Shown piece by piece: positions 62,648 through 64,000 of a stretch of 64,000 bases of DNA; the first letter of the stretch is position 1, and every line of letters starts with the position of its first letter. Location of the stretch: contig NC_057789.1 in the NCBI RefSeq assembly GCF_014905175.1, forward strand, positions 25,416,555 to 25,480,554, given 5' to 3'. The stretch is from Aphidius gifuensis. Lineage: Eukaryota; Arthropoda; Insecta; Hymenoptera; Braconidae. The translations under genes and the position numbers were made by a program. The notes under the pieces are model-generated. The model was given only the letters and a program-made list of their open reading frames with translations. It made no database searches and was not told where the DNA came from.

Positions 62648-64000
62648 AAATTTTTTTTGATATTTTTTATATTTTTTTTTTTAAAATTGACATATTAAGC
62701 TAGCACAACTTTTTTAATAATTATTAGATCTTGATGCAATTGGGCTTAAAATTTTGTGCGAATTATGTGTTTTTTATGTGTGAAGAAATAAATTTGAAAG
62801 AAAATTTTTTTTTTATTTTTTACATTTTTTTAAAAAATTCAAATATTAAGCTAGCACAACTTTCTCAATAATCATCGAATCTCGATGCAATTGGGCTTAA
62901 AATTTTGTGCGAATTATGTGTTTTTTATGTGTGAAGAAATAAATTTAAAAGAAAATTTTTTTAAATATTTTTTATATTTTTTTTTAAAATTGACATATTA
63001 AGCTAGCACAACTTTTTCAATAATCATCGGATCTTAATGCAATTGGGCTCAAACTTTTGTGCGAATTATGTGTTTTTTATATGTGAAGAAATAAATTTGA
63101 AAGAAAATTTTTTTTTTATTTTTTACATTTTTTTTAAAAATTCAAATATTAAGCTAGCACAACTTTCTCAATAATCATCGAATCTCGATGCAATTGGGCT
63201 TGAAATTTTGTGCGAATTATGTGTTTTTTATGTGTGAAGAAATAAATTTAAAAGAAAATTTTTTTAAATATTTTTTTTTAAAATTGACATATTAAGCTAG
63301 CACAACTTTTTCAATAATCATCGGATCTTAATGCAATTGGGCTCAAACTTTTGTGCGAATTATGTGTTTTTTATATGTGAAGAAATAAATTTGAAAGAAA
63401 ATTTTTTTTTTATTTTTTACATTTTTTTTAAAAATTCAAATATTAAGCTAGCACAACTTTCTCAATAATCATCGAATCTCGATGCAATTGGGCTTGAAAT
63501 TTTGTGCGAATTATGTGTTTTTTATGTGTGAAGAAATAAATTTAAAAGAAAATTTTTTTAAATATTTTTTATATTTTTTTTAAAAATTGACATATTAAGC
63601 TAGCACAACTTTTTCAATAATCATCGGATCTTAATGCAATTGGGCTCAAAATTTTGTGCGAATTATGTGTTTTTTATGTGTGAAGAAATAAATTTGAAAG
63701 AAAATTTTTTTAAATATTTTTTATATTTTTTTTAAAAATTGACATATTAAGCTAGCACAACTTTCTCAATAATCATCGAATCTCGATGCAATTGGGCTTG
63801 AAATTTTGTGCGAATTATGTGTTTTTTATGTGTGAAGAAATAAATTTAAAAGAAAATTTTTTTAAATATTTTTTATATTTTTTTTTTTAAATTGACATAT
63901 TAAGCTAGCACAACTTTTTTAATAATCATCGGATCTTAATGCAATTGGGCTCAAAATTTTGTGCGAATTATGTGTTTTTTATGTGTGAAGAAATAAATTT
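62648..64000. repeat. Satellite array, about 151-bp monomer with A/B alternation, runs off the window
   Basis: Nine copies of a unit marked by AAGCTAGCACAACTTT begin this core at 62697, 62848, 63000, 63151, 63294, 63445, 63597, 63749 and 63902, giving spacings of 151, 152, 151, 143, 151, 152, 152 and 153. The unit also contains GCAATTGGGCT and GTGCGAATTATGTG, then a T-rich tract of variable length. Two monomer types alternate. One reads ATCGGATCTTAATGCAAT, the other ATCGAATCTCGATGCAAT, making a dimer of about 303 bp. The eighth unit carries an A-type flank with a B-type core, a sign of recombination. The array continues beyond 64000. Confidence 0.93.

Noticed and set aside
62648..64000. CRISPR-like regular array
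   Set aside because: Units are about 151 bp and similar along their whole length, with no unique spacers; this is a eukaryotic satellite.

Overview
This window looks like insect nuclear DNA. It is very AT-rich (GC near one quarter by eye), full of long A and T runs and simple repeats, with short spliced genes and GT-AG introns. Two genes of the odd-skipped zinc-finger family and a small secreted-peptide gene point to an insect. The base composition fits a very AT-rich hymenopteran such as a braconid wasp, but species and order are inference. Most of the window is non-coding.

Layout: 1-9.4 kb is 5' flank holding several GC-richer islands, one of them (6181-6421) a possible coding exon. At 9406-12134 (+) lies drumstick (drm), two exons, about 101 residues, two C2H2 fingers. 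From 12.1 to 44.5 kb is a gene-poor stretch of about 32 kb with scattered GC-rich islands and short palindromes, the kind of space expected to hold developmental enhancers. At 44549-46291 (-) lies a five-finger protein of the bowl/sob type, two coding exons, about 450 residues. A well-formed minus-strand exon at 49008-49079 can be joined to it in frame and may give the true or an alternative N-terminus. From 49 to 58 kb I see no convincing gene. At 58376-58972 there is a 0.6 kb fold-back element. At 59309-59542 (+) is a small secreted Gly/His-rich peptide gene whose 3' half is broken by an inverted duplication (59454-59662); its old C-terminal coding region is still readable at 59641-59787. 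From about 62648 to the window end there is a satellite array of about 151-bp monomers, largely in an alternating A/B order.

How the genes fit together: drm and the bowl/sob-like gene are convergent neighbours and share an intron at the same codon and phase inside finger 2, as expected of paralogs from one ancestral gene. In Drosophila, Drm binds Lines and so frees Bowl from Lines-dependent repression, so the two genes may act in one pathway. The 59-kb peptide gene is unrelated; its signal peptide, TATA box and GATA motifs suggest an inducible secreted product, possibly an immune peptide.
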